DNA of 64,000 nucleotides from Heterodera schachtii (taxonomy: Eukaryota; Nematoda; Chromadorea; Rhabditida; Heteroderidae), in contig SIJG01000156.1 in assembly GCA_023374025.1 (NCBI GenBank), positions 124,001 to 188,000 on the forward strand. The letters are read 5' to 3'. The notes beneath the pieces are model-generated. The model was not told the origin of the DNA. It was given only the letters and a program-made list of their open reading frames with translations, and did not search any database. Positions 33,164 through 45,497 of the stretch are shown one piece after another (position 1 is the first letter of the stretch; each line of letters opens with the position of its first letter). The translations under genes were made by a program, and so were the position numbers.

Positions 33164-35670
33164 ATGGCGTCATCAAAACCTGGCAATTTGGCGGATCGGA
33201 TGAAGCATTTGTTGGGCACGGCTAAATTTGCGGATGCGTACTTTTTGGTGGGGGACGGAGACGGAAAGGAGGCGAGTTTATATTTCTGAGTTTTTTCAAT
33301 TTGATTATTTAAACTTTTTTGATTTTTAAGCTTTTATCGGCTCACAAAAATATTTTGGTGTCCGCTTCCGAAGTTTTTGAGGCGATGTTCCGTTTTGACT
33401 CCAAAAATGGAAAAGCGGAAAACGGTGAGTAAAGTGCGCAAAAAAAAAAACAAAAAATTAAGGGCTTTTCCTTAGCATGGAAATCGTCTAAAGCTATCTC
33501 AAGCACATGTATTTTCTAAAAAGATTTTTGGATTCCGCCCTAAAAGGCAGCGACGGTCCTTCGATTTTATTCGATTTCTCATCAACAGTAACCAAATGTT
33601 TCCATATTTAGAATATTCATGAAAAATTAAAGTTGGAAGTATTCTTCCATTTTCCTATTCCGGAATACCCGGAATAAAACCCGGCATTTTTCAAGAGAAA
33701 TGTTCAACAAATGTTAGACCTCGGGCATACAAATTGCTACCCCTGAGTTTTTCTGCTAAGGAATAAGAATATAAATTAAGTGTCAAAATAATTAATTTTA
33801 TTTATTTTTTGGTTTTGCATCTGTCGAAAATCCCGTGGAGGTGCCCGACATTGAAGCAGCAGCATTTAAAGTGATGCTCAGCTTCATTTACGCGGACGAT
33901 TTGAGTGAATTAAACGGACAAAATGCCATGGCAGTGATTTACGCTGGTGAAAATATTTTAATTTATATGGAATTATTAGGTCTATTTTTTAGTAAAAATA
34001 CCAATTTCTTCCAATTTTCGTTTTAATAATAAACTATAAAAATTGGCTCAAAATCGCAAAATTTGTGATTAAAGCCGCAAAAAAAAAGTGGTATGAAAAG
34101 CAAAGAAAAAAAGGTCGCCGCCCGGGGGGAGGTACCCCCCCCCCCCAAGCGGATATCCTGGGACCGTCCTTGTTTTCAAATCCAGAAAATTTTTGAATTT
34201 TTTTAGCTGATAAGTACGGCATCGATGGATTGATCAGTCGTTGTCTGCAAATTCCAATTCAAAATCTGCCCAATGTTTTCTTAGCCCATTCCAAGGCTTG
34301 TCTTTTCGACTTGGAGGTAAAAAAAGCGATTATTTTCTGATGAATTCAGGCCCGTATCCAAAGTGAGGGGGCAGGTGCCCCCCCCCCCGACTTTTTTAAA
34401 TTAAATTTTAGGGTCCATTTTAATTTTTTTTTAAATATTAATTGTTATACTTTTAGGATTTTGCTCACCAATGTTTGCGTTACATTTGTCAAAGTGCGGA
34501 AACATTGTTTAAATCGGAGGAATTTTTACAAATTGACCAGAATCTTCTTTGTGAAATATTGGAACGTGATCAATTGATGATCAGCAGTGAATTTGAACTT
34601 TGGAAAGCTGTAATTTTTATTTTTTTAGTATTTAATTGATTTGTTTGTTTTCCGTTTAGGCACTCCGTTGGGCCGACGAAAAGTGCCGTCAAAATGCCAT
34701 TGAATGTTCCGCTGAGAATCGTCGTGATGCGCTTGGCCCGGCACTGTTCAAAATTCGTTTTCCTCTCATATTAACGAAGGATTTTACCAAAAGCATAGGT
34801 AGGAATTTGTAAAATTGAAAAAAAAAATTAATTTTTTTGTTTTACAGTTCCTTGTGGTGTTCTGACCAATGAAGAAATGTTCGGCATTTATCAGTTCCAT
34901 TGCAACCCCAATCTCCGTGATGTGCCTGGGCTTAAACCATTGGAATTTCCATGGGCTGGCCGAATTTCCGATTGGAATATAGCCAAGGGCAACAGTGGGA
35001 CACTTATGATGGAAATCGAGAAATTTTCTGAATTTGCACAAGAGACAGTGGGGACTAGCCGATTCAGTGAAGCCATGCAAATGAAGGGATTTGAGTGGAA
35101 AATATTGGCAAAAATAGAAACTGAGGAAGACAGCACCTACAAATGTTTGGGCTTTTATCTTTTGTGCTTCCCTCCGAATAATGGTGAAAATGAGAGAATT
35201 TTTAATTGCACTAATTAATTTTGATTGCCAAAGATGAGAATTGGAGCTGCGAATGTTCTGTCACTTATCGAATTGTTTCACAAAAGATTGAAGCGCAGGA
35301 TTATTTGCGAAAATGTGACCATGTTTTTAACAAGGAAGAGAACGACTGGGGATTTCCAACTTTCATTGCTTTTACGGTGAGTGACAGTCAAAATCAGAGT
35401 TACGGTCGAAATATTGAAAAACCAATGATTTTGGGTGAAATTTTGCAAATTCAAAGGGATATTTTGAAGTTGTGCGGCCGTATGATACGACCAAAACCCG
35501 TAAAAAAACGCTTTTAAAAAACTCATCGACCAGTCAAAAAAACAACCCAATCCAAACACCTTTTTTCATGAAATAAATTGTAATTTAAGGAATTGATGGA
35601 TCCGGACGATGGATTTTACGACAAAAATGAGGACAAAGTCACTTTGGCCATTGGTTTTACGGTGGAATAA
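33164..35670 (+). CDS. BTB-BACK-MATH protein, 430 residues; one TG acceptor
   Basis: Nine exons: 33164-33271, 33331-33424, 33818-33946, 34207-34316, 34457-34609, 34660-34798, 34848-35183, 35234-35376 and 35590-35670; together 1,293 bases in frame. The BTB domain (about 15-110) carries LLSAHKNILVSASEVFEAMF and AFKVMLSFIYADDL. The BACK region (about 110-245) carries CLQIPIQNLPNVFLA, EEFLQIDQNLLCEILERDQL and ALRWADEKCRQNAIECSAEN. The MATH domain (about 260-430) carries IEKFSEFAQE, FEWKILAKIE, WSCECSVTYRIVSQK and ELMDPDDGFYDKNEDKVTL. Such proteins bind Cullin-3 through BTB and substrates through MATH. Intron 1 starts with GC (AG|GCGAGT). Intron 2 ends in TG where paralogues have AG, so correct splicing is doubtful and the copy may be a young pseudogene. 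Confidence 0.75.
33272..33330 (+). promoter_or_regulatory. GC-AG intron in BTB exon junction
   Basis: The donor is GAG|GCGAGT rather than GT. The nearest GT donor would put exon 2 into a frame that stops quickly. Orthologous introns at 51950-52003 and 50009-50060 also begin with GC. Confidence 0.6.
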
Positions 35671-37625
35671 GAAAAAGGGACAAAAAAAAGCGGAAATTTA
35701 CCGATGAATAAACCCACCCAATCACTATTTTCTGTTGATTTGATCTTTTGGAAATTTATACAATAAGCAAAGTTTTTTCGTAATTATTTATTAAGGAAAT
35801 TTTCTCATGAATATTAATAAATATATTGCTTTATTCTTTTTCGAGATATTAGATTTGGTGCTTTTCCATCATTCCGCCCTCACCACCATAAAAATATGAT
35901 TTACGATAAACACAACAAACTTTTCTAGGGTAATTTGATGCGCTAATTAAGAATGACGTCAAAAATTTGAGTTATCTACGGTTTTTTCAAAAATAAAAGC
36001 TCTAAGAGGAGGAAGATGTCCCAACCGATTGCGCCATCCAACCGCTGCTTTCACCGTTAATTTCTTGACAAAAAACAAAAATTCGATTATAACTAGGGCT
36101 AATAATTTCATGCTCTAAAAATTGCTAAAATAGGTAGGCTTTAGGCTCTAAAAACACAAAATGCGCACTAAAAAATGGAAAATAGGCACAAAAAGCCCCA
36201 AATTTAATGGTGTAAAATGACCAAAATTTACCTCTAAAAATTCATCCATGCTAAAATTTTCTTTTTCTCTAAAAAATTTCGAACTCGGAAAATTTTTTTA
36301 TTTCTTAATTCCTTTAGTAGATCATCCCTTTATATTTCTTTTATTAGTGTTGTTTGGTCGTCGTCTCTTAACTTAGAACATAGTGTGCGCTTCTTAAAAA
36401 TTTCAAGTGGTAATAAAATGAAAAACAAAATCTCGTAAAATTGCGAAACTCAACCAATTATTATTCTTGGTATAATTCGACACCTTTATGCATCTCACAA
36501 GAATAATAAATGCCAAAAATTGCAAATATTTGAAAAATTTATAATCAAACGATTCAAAAAGCTGCGATTTCAGAAAGATGGCAATTGCTTTTAGAAATAC
36601 AATGAATTATGAAATTTTATGAGTTAAAACTTTTCTCAGAAGTAATATAATTAAACATTCTTACAAATTAGCATCATTCATTTGCTCTTAGCTTTTTCTT
36701 TTAATTGATATTAAAAATTTTTTTGTTACTTTTCAAAAAGATTTATGTTATGATTTGTTACTGCTCTTGCACTAAATATTTGATTTATGTTTTTTTTTTC
36801 GCTGAAATTTTGAAATTGTTCGTATACTCATAAAAAGGGAAATTTTGTACTGAAGGAATATTAGAAGCTTTTACCAATGGCCATTTACATTTTTGCCATT
36901 GCCGCATTAAAAGCATACACTTTATTTATTTATTTATTTTTTATTGCGTGCCAAAATTGTCCAACTTTAAAAACTTTAAAAGAAATTAATATTTGTGCTT
37001 TCTAAAAATTTCTTTAAAAACGATGGACAGAATTGTTGAACGGCCAACAGAATATTTAATTATAATTTAAGATGTTAAAATAAAACATACTTTCAATTAT
37101 TTTATCATATTTTCCGTCTGCCAATTTCCATGTAAAAGCATTGCCGCCAAAAAATAGCGCAGGTAAATCTGTAATTAATTTAATGTTTTTTTTCTATGTT
37201 TATGCTGAAATTGCCAATCAGACATTTTTGAAGGACCGCAATTCTGACTTTCAAAATTTATTCGAAGTCGATTGACTATTTTGAAAATAGCTAAAAAATC
37301 ATTAATGTATAAATCATATTTTATAATTAATGAGGAATTTTTTTTCCAACAATTAAAACTTTCATCAACACCTGGCAGGTGTAACAGTTTTACAGTTCGG
37401 GGACCGAAAAACTCAGAAGTTCCAACTTTTAGCAGGGCCGTAAATGCTTAAAGAATTTACGGAAATATGCCTAACCCAGACCCAATAATTTTGAAAATAC
37501 TCGAAAATTTTTCTGCAAAATAATAGACAGATAGATTCCGAAAATCTGTGATCTCAGCCATAAATATGCATTCTACGGTACGACTCCCGATAAGTTAAAA
37601 GAATTATAACATATTATTTTATTTT
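35671..37625. other. AT-rich spacer
   Basis: Downstream of the BTB gene, AATAAA occurs at about 35706 and 35817. The rest is AT-rich, with a partial TAGGGCT MITE at 36095-36250. No gene was found. Confidence 0.4.
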
Positions 37626-38480
37626 GGGGGTTTGCTCTCCGCTGTTTGCGTTACATTGATTCCTTGACCTGTATTTTTGGGAAAATCTCAGAAAATTCAG
37701 GTAGAGTGAAGTGAAACCCTGCTTTTAAGGCCTGGGTGCATTTTTATATTTTTAAGAAAAGCTAAAATTAATTAATTGATTTAGGAAACAGTAATAAAAT
37801 GTTTAAATATTTTTAATCATTTGTTGACAACTTTAAATAAAACATTGTTCACTTGAAATAATAATTCTTCATATCATCTGGAAACTCAGTTTTTTAATGA
37901 AGATTGATTTGTGAGTTCCAGAGAAATATCCTCGACCTGGTTTAAGGAGAAATCCAAGGCTGGATTCAGAGGCGCTTTCAGAATAGACGAGACAAACGAC
38001 AAATTGAGCGACAAGCGAAAAATTTGCCGTTTTTCTTACAAAAAACCATTTTGGCGTTTGTCTTTTGTATCTTTAATCTAAATTGTCGTTAAATCAGCAT
38101 TAATAATTTTTCTACATATTTGTCAAAAAAGTTAAATCAAAAATTTCAGAAAATACAATCGAACCCTAACCCTTTAATTCAATAGACCTAATTTAAAATG
38201 AAAAATTTTTGGGTGAAATAGTTTGGTGGATTTTTTCTGACGACAAATTAGAGGTTAGTGTTGCGAACCCCCCCCCCCCCCCCCCGCGCTAAAAAATTTG
38301 TCGTTTGAAATTTGGTGTTTTTCTAAAGAAAAAAAAAAGTTATAAAATTCCTATATTTTATTAATTTGTTAATTAGTTATCCATTTCAATCAAACTTCAG
38401 TTTCAACTGATGTGTTAACAACGGAAGAAGTGGACAGCATTTATCAGCACTATTCACATCCAAAGTTAAGGCGACGTTTT
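37626..38480 (+). pseudogene. BTB-BACK-MATH relic exons
   Basis: Two short pieces remain. Near 37630-37672 a frame reads GFALRCLRYIDSLT, equivalent to the start of BACK exon 5. At 38401-38477, after a good TTCAG acceptor, the frame reads VSTDVLTTEEVDSIYQHYSHP, equivalent to the start of the MATH exon. Everything between and beyond is lost. The stretch 37985-38300 contains GACAAACGAC words of the repeat at 23180. Confidence 0.6.
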
Positions 38481-39023
38481 GGGGTGCACCCGAAAATTTT
38501 TTGGCTTTTAAAAAAAATTTTTTTACCTTTTTGCAAAATTTTTTTAATTTTTTCTATTTATTCTTATCTTTAAAAATGTGAGCTCCCATTAACAGATCAT
38601 ATTAAAAACTCAATTCCCCAGGCGGGAATACTTAGTGCTATCAAAAACAATTAAAAATTTGGTTATTCTTGAGAAAGGTTAAGATTCTTTTTCGCCAAAA
38701 ACTTTTCAATTTGATGGTTTTGAGTAACGCCCTAGTACATGTCTATCGGCACATCTGGACCTATTTCGCCAAATTCAAAAAATCAAATAGTTTTTAGTTT
38801 TAAATTTAGCAAAATCTTTTCTATCAGAATTCGGTCTCATATTTTTCACAGATTCTCATTTTTCAATTTTTTCGTCAGAATAAATCAATTTATCAACCCA
38901 CAACCAAAGAAAATAAGAAAAATAGGAGGGAAAAGATAGGAATAAAAGTAGGAAAAGATCAAAATGCCGGGCATGGCACACTTTCAAATTCCTGAAATCA
39001 AAAATTCTGCCAATCTTTCATTT
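38478..39023. other. Spacer
   Basis: AT-rich. No coding signal was recognised beyond chance frames. Confidence 0.4.
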
Positions 39024-40316
39024 CTAACAGCCACAAAGACGCAGGATTAAGTGGATCATGTCCCCATCTCTGATGTTGTAATCCTTCAAAGTACGCTCGT
39101 CCTCAAGCTGATTTCCTGAAACAATTTTCATGTAAAAGTGCAAAATAAACAATGAATATTATTAAAAGTTTAAAAAATTAGAAAATCTTTTGGCTTTTTG
39201 AAATTGGTCCTATGATTAACTCATTTTTGAAAAATTAACCAGCGAAAATCAGTCTCTGCTGACGAATCGGAATTCTTTCAATGCGCTCGATTTTTGCTTT
39301 GATTTCTTCGATGGTGTTGCTTGGAAGAACATCGATCAGTGTGAGTTCCTCCCCGGTCATCATTTTTATACGGATTTTCATTCCATTTTCATTCTGTGCA
39401 AGGGAAAGGAAAAAGCAATTAAAAATAATGACTTAAAAATCCCACCGCTGAATTTGAACCTTCGCTAATATTTTTATCTCCTTGGGCTGTCGTTGACAAT
39501 GTTCCTTTTTGCATTTCCTTAAGTCCATTTATTTGCGCTTCCATTCCATCAATTCTTTCCAAGTGTTTAGCAAATTGCCCAATACAAACTGAAAAATGCT
39601 TTTTAAAATCAGTTTTGTGCTAATTAGCTGGTTCCAAAGCTCGTCCAAAAAGTCGAAAATGACCATTAAAAAGGCACAAAATTGGCAAATAAGATTTTTT
39701 ATTACCGCTTTTTAGGTAGCAAAAAATTTAATTTTGTTATTCATTTGAAATAAAATTATGAAAAAATTTTTTTTTCGAATAAGGACAAATTTTTAAAAGA
39801 AAAATTTTCATCAAGAATAAATAACAAATTTTGGGGGTCAATTTTTAGAACTCGTTTTTGTGCCTATTAATCAATTTCATACCAGAATCACCGAGTAAAT
39901 AAAAATAATTTTTTGAATTTTATTTTGGATAAAACTGAAATTTACTGAAAATATTTAAAACCTAAGAATCCGCAACCTCATACAGTTTTTTGCCAATTTT
40001 TTAAAAATTTTACTATATTTTCTGGCCAATTCTTTTTCCAATTCAGCACATTTGTCCAAGCATTGCTTCTGTCCTTCCACTAACTCTTCTATTTGCGCAT
40101 TCAAAGCTTAAATATTCAATAAATAATAAATCAATTTTCGTACTTTTTTCAAAAAATTAGTTCTCTCATTTTTGAATTATATTTTTAATAATTTATTGTC
40201 TTTTTATCGTAATTTCCATTACCGTACTCCTGCTGTTCCATTTTTGTAACTTTCATTTTAATTTCTTTGAGCTCATCCATCGTTTCTCTTTGCTTTAATT
40301 CGGCTTTAAGCAGCCT
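39024..40316 (-). CDS. Coiled-coil protein with C-terminal ubiquitin-like domain
   Basis: Five exons join in phase: 40223-40316, 40014-40106, 39446-39588, 39240-39393 and 39024-39115. The first three give a Glu/Lys/Gln-rich helical region, e.g. [38 protein letters not shown] and [18 protein letters not shown], likely a coiled coil. The last two encode a ubiquitin fold: [46 protein letters not shown], then [18 protein letters not shown] and [11 protein letters not shown] at the stop. Compared with ubiquitin, residues of the beta-grasp core and the intron after FAG are readable. The terminal Gly-Gly needed for conjugation is replaced by Cys-Gly-Cys, so it probably acts as a non-conjugated ubiquitin mimic or adaptor. 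The first exon starts in phase 0 after an AG, so an upstream start exon is still missing. Confidence 0.75.
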
Positions 40317-42090
40317 CTGAAAGACATAATTTATTTATATGGATATAAAATGATAAAAAAATACAATTTTAGGTGGAACCCAAATAGTTGGCCATTTTTA
40401 GTGCTAATTCGTTATTTTGGACTAAAGCTATTAGCATTTCAAATAAATTTCCCAGCGGGGCCCTTTTATAATGCCTATTTCGGGGTTTTTGTGTCTAAAA
40501 TGGAGTCCCTAGTAATTATTTATAAATTTAGTTTTAAACTTTCAAAAATTAAAATTGATGAACGAATTTAGCTTATAAATTTTTACCTTTTTATACTACA
40601 AAATAGTGCAGTGCTACAGAGCATTAAAAATGAATGTATCAATTGTCCATTTTCTGAGGCTTTTCATTATGTAAACATTTCTTAAATTAAATTACTATTG
40701 GATTAAACTAATTTTGCCCTCCCTTCAGCAGAAATTTATACATTTTTCCCTTAAAAATAGCCTACAAATCCATTACATTCGCCAAGATTAATTCACAACC
40801 TGTATAAAAATTAGGCTCTATTGCACATTATGAGTCCAATCGACTTTTATGAGTCCAATCATACTTTTTATGAATCAATTAGAGTTTATGAGTCCAATCA
40901 AATAATTGTGAATCCTTAATTATTGATTCAACTTTTTGAAGAATACACCAATAAAAAAATACAAAGAACTTGCTTTTCGCGAAGCGACCTATAACAAATA
41001 CGTGTTGGGTAAACCATCGGATGCACTTTGTTGATCCAAATGACCCAAGAGTGCATAATTACGGGAGCAGGACTCCCGTAAAACTCCAGCGGGACTCACG
41101 CTCCCACCGGGCTCTAATAATTTGACTCAAAAATTGATTATATTAATTGAAAAATTGATTGGACTCATAACCTTCCAGTAAATGCTATTCATGCAGATTT
41201 ATAAATCTTTAAGAAATAGTTTATTTAACTGTTTAAATGGTAGATTTAAAGAAGATTGCTTGGCATTTCCGTAGAAGCTGCATTAAAACCCAATGAGTGG
41301 ATAAAAGTTCACCTTCTGTAAAGGAGATGGTAATGTAGGATCCTGCTCTGTTAGGGTAGTTGCATGGGAAGAACAGATTTTTTTTGTTTCAAATTTAGGC
41401 TAGGAAACCTGAATTGGTCAAATAGATGTCGTATTCGTGATCATTGACCTCAAAACACCGGATCGAGTTTTTATAACTAAACATTATTTTTGAAAATTTT
41501 GCAAACCGGATTGACCGGTTTTGGAGAGGCAGAGCCCGGAAACCGGTGCCTTCTGAAAATATCAGACCGGACCGGCTGGTTTGAAAAACTCGGATCCCTG
41601 CTTTTAAATTAGGGCCGAAGAATAATACAAAATTTTTGCAATGAGTAAATAGGTATGTTGTACCGGTCAACAGGCAAACTGTCAAATGAATAATAATTTT
41701 TTTCATTTTTGGGAAGCATAAATGTAAATCAAGAGGAACAAAAAATGGTTTATGGATTGGAGGAATACAAAAAGTTACAGGGATAGGTCAAAGGGAAGAG
41801 AATTTAGGGACACAACATCAGCTAGGGAGAGTAGGGGCGAGAGTTTGCGAGCTCTTGTCTGTATGAGCTATCTAAAAATCAGGGCCAGGCCGTTTACGCG
41901 TGGTCATTAAATACAGGCACATGAATTATCCATTTTCAGGTTATTTTCTGCATAATTTAGCAATGTTCAGAAAACTATAGAAAATTTTCATAAAAAAGAA
42001 TTTATACGAAAAAAGCATTGTTGCTGAGTTTTAGTGAATAAATTTGCAAATGATCTGATCAACAGAAAGTGATTGATTGTCTGCGCTTAT
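40317..42090. other. Upstream of the ubiquitin-like gene; repeats
   Basis: The missing 5' exon(s) should lie here, but none was identified with confidence. 40360-40510 resembles the TAGGGATGCG MITE interior. TGAGTCCAATCA words repeat at 40830-40900, and 41065-41120 is a GGGAGC/GGGACT-rich patch like 18620-18770. Confidence 0.4.
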
Positions 42091-44537
42091 TCATTGGCCA
42101 ATTTGCGCTTTGTCCACATTCAAATCAATGGCCAATATCACTTTGTCCTCATTTTTGTCATAAAATCCTTTGCTCGGGTCCATCAATTCCTTAATTTTAC
42201 AAATTTATTTAGCAGGGAAATGGTGTTTTTTGCTGCACTCACTGCAAAAGTGATGAAATAAAATTTCATGCAATTCGATTTGTTATTAAAAATTCTGTCA
42301 AATTTTCTCGTAAAATCCTCCGTTCCGCTCTTTTGTGAAACAATTCGAACGGTTGACCAACATTTGCAGCTCCAATCGTCATCTTAATTTTAAAAAAAGT
42401 TATTCAATTTAATTTTTATTTATTCCACCTTCTTTTGGAGCGGTGCACAAAAGGCCAAAGACCATCCATTTTTCTGTAATGTCTTTTTTCTTTTGTATTT
42501 CTCCAAATATTTTCCACGGAAGTCCATTTATGAACACTTCGGCTTCACTTTTTCGGAAATTTCCCACTTTCTCTCGCGCAAATTCTGAAAACTTCTCAAT
42601 TTCCAATGTGAGTGTCCGCGTGTTGCCCTTTGCTATATTCCAATCAGAAATTCGTCCGTGCCATGGAAATTTCAGTGGGTAAAGCCCGGGCACATCGCGG
42701 AGATTGGGATGGCAATGGAACTGGTAAACTCCAACAAATTCATCGGTTGTCAGAATGCCAGAAGGAACTGTAAAATATAGATGATAATATTATAGAACGG
42801 CGCGGGATTTTGAGCGATTCCAGTCCGCAATTTTTCGAGAAAAATTGAAAAATTCTAACGTTTTTTTTAACTTTATGATTACAGTTTTTGTTGTATTAAT
42901 ACAACAATACAGTCTATAGAGAAATTTTTTGGCCATTATCGGATTCTCCGACCCTGAAAACTGATAAAATTAGGAAAAATTTGAATTTTTCGAAGAGGTA
43001 CAAACTAGAGCCGTATTACCAATTAATCTTTATAAATTTTAAAAATTGCTACCGATGCTTCTGGTGAAATCCTCTGATGGGATGAGAGGGAAACGAATTT
43101 TATACAATGCCAGGCCAAGCGCAGCACGACGATTCTCTGCGGAATATTCGATGGCATTTTGACGGCACTTTTCGTCGGCCCAACGGAGTGCCTAAATGAT
43201 GGAAAAGAAACAAATCAATTAAAATACCAAAAAATTAAAAGTTAAAAATTACAGCTTTCCAAATTGCAAATTCATTGTTGATCACCAACTGATCAAAGTC
43301 GAATAATTCGCAAAGCAAATTCTGATCAATTTGCAAGAATTCCGCAGAATCGAATAATTGCCCCGCATTTTGACAAATGTAACGAAAACATTGGTGACCA
43401 AATTCCTAAAAAACACCTAATTATTATTTTTTTTTAATTTATTAAAAAAGATACTAAAAATTAAAAAAAAATTTTAGGTACAGTCATAGTCATATGTTTA
43501 ACACACCCCAAAAATTTTTTATAAATTTAACCGTAATTTTTTTTTACTAAGACCAAATGTCATATGCGTTATATCAATCGATAGCTTATTCAATGGACTT
43601 TCGATTGGTACCAAAAATATGTCAATCAATCCTCTTTGAAAATTCCTAGGGGGTTAGGAAAATTTTTTTGGAAAATTTGAGTAAGACCATTGGAAAGAGC
43701 ATAAAATTCTCCACCGATTTGCCTTTTGAAGGGTGAGTCTACAACTTACACCCGCTGAGATATGGGTACTACAATTCAGTGTCTACAAAATGTACTGTAT
43801 TTCTTAAGAAAATAGTGTTTTTTACAGAAAATGATCAACACTGAAATTGAAGTGCCCATATCTCAGCGGGTGTAAGTCATAGAGACTTGAGGTCTTTTGC
43901 ATATTGTAACAAATTTTGTCCCCTTTCCAATGGTCTTACTCAAATTTTCCAAAAAATTTTCCTAACCCTTTCTGATCAGCATCAAAAGTTAGCATGGCAG
44001 GAATTTTTTCAGAATTTATTAATCGACATATTTTTGGTACCAATAAGCTATCGATTGATATAACGCATATGACATTTGGTCTTAGTAAAAAAAAAAAAAA
44101 AATTACGGTTAAATTTATAAAAAAATTTTGGGGTGTGTTAAACATATGACCATGACTGTATCTTACCCAAGAAAATTTTTAAAAAACTTATTTTTTCATA
44201 TATTTCAAAATCCACATTAATGTCCAAATCGGTAATTCATCAGAATTTGTGTCAAGATGAAAAAAAATATTTGCACTTTTTTAGGTTAGAAAATGCGCTG
44301 ATTACTACGAATCAGAGCTCGTATTTAGCAAAATAATTAATTTTTCTATGATTTTTAAGCAGTAGTTGATTTTTAAAGTTTTGGTGGTAAAAAGTACATA
44401 TTTATAAAAGTAATTTACTTTTCCCACCTCTAAGTTTAAAAGACGAGCCTGAGCAATGGCCAAGAAAACATTGGTCAAATTTGGAATTGGAATTTGCAGA
44501 CAATGATTGATCAATCCATCGATGCCGTACTTATCAG
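42091..44537 (-). CDS. BACK-MATH gene lacking BTB exons
   Basis: Exons 44428-44537, 43253-43405, 43053-43191, 42429-42767, 42243-42382 and 42091-42189 correspond to exons 4-9 of the full-length genes, all in phase with good splice sites. Motifs include DKYGIDGLINHCLQIPI, AEFLQIDQNLLCELFDFDQL, ALRWADEKCRQNAIEYSAEN and IEKFSEFAREKVGNFRKSE. BTB exons 1-3 are missing: between 44540 and the 3' end of the next gene at 45589 there is only a MITE and spacer. Without BTB it could not bind Cullin-3, so it is a 5'-truncated copy, possibly a pseudogene. Its last four exons are nearly identical to those of the 45589-50168 gene. A TA-flanked MITE fills most of the intron between its first two exons. Confidence 0.7.
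43481..44158. mobile_element. Tc1/mariner-type MITE, 678 bp
   Basis: Ends CAGTCATAGTCATATGTTTA and the inverse (one mismatch) continue as inverted repeats for about 80 bases. TA flanks both sides (43479-43480 and 44159-44160). It has no transposase frame. It is inserted in an intron of the BACK-MATH gene on the opposite strand. Confidence 0.75.
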
Positions 44538-44699
44538 CTAAAAAATAAAAAATTTCTGAGGTTATTAAAAAATGAAAAGCGGAAGAGAACGACAAATTTT
44601 TTTTTCATACGTTGACGGGTTACGGATTCTTGGTATTTTCCTTAATTTTGGTCCGTAAGTGGACTTTTTGATTATTTTTCGAGACGATTTCTTGTAGGA

Positions 44700-45155
44700 T
44701 TTTGCCACGGTCGCGGATGGGTCCACTGCGTTTCGGCGCTCACGTTTCGGCGCCAGCATGTTTTTCCACTATAGCTTTTTTCTTTGTCATCCAAATCCAA
44801 CATTGTTGATATCATTCGAAAGCTTAACATGTCCAAAAGCTTTTTATAAGCTATTGATTCGCGATCAGACAATTATCAAAAAAGTTATACATGAAAATTG
44901 CAAAAAGTCGAAATTTTTGAAGTTTTTTCTTAATAAAATTTTTTCCAGGCTTGAAAATCCTTTCGCTTTTGGTAAGGCTAATAGAGCATGTTAAGAGCTT
45001 TCGAATGATACAAAGATTGTTGGATTGGATGCCAAAGAACAAAGCTATAGTGGAAAAACATGCTGGTGCCGAAACGAGCGCGCCGAAAGGTGAGCGCCGA
45101 AACGAGCGCGCCGAAACGCGTGGGTCCCGTACGGAAAAATGCCGCAAATCGCGTT
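44700..45155. mobile_element. Palindromic MITE, GTTTCGGCGC variant
   Basis: Left ACTGCGTTTCGGCGCTCACG and right GCGCCGAAACGCGTGGG ends enclose mirrored arms with GATATCATTCGAAAGCTT and AGCTTTCGAATGATAC. The right end has a local duplication of GAGCGCGCCGAAA. No clean target duplication was seen. Confidence 0.6.
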
Positions 45156-45497
45156 CGCGCTCCACCCCTGTTTCGATTTACTTAGGAATTAAAAATCAGA
45201 TTTATTTTTCTAAATTTGTTGTTGTTAAGGCTACACCTAATTTGGTATTTCACCTAGTAAATAGAGGCATCACTTTTTTGTCGCACCTATTTTTCCTCAT
45301 TTTAGCTTTTTGAAAATTCTTAAAACCTTAGCCAGGGGAGGGGGAGGAATTCCCCCACCCCCGAAATAAAAAAATTTTCTAGGAAAAATTGGCACTTTTT
45401 AAAAAATTTTAATCGGTATTTCTTAATAAAATCATTAAAAATTTTCTAGGAAAAATTTCGCGGATAATATTCTTGAGAAAATTTCCCAGAAAAAATA

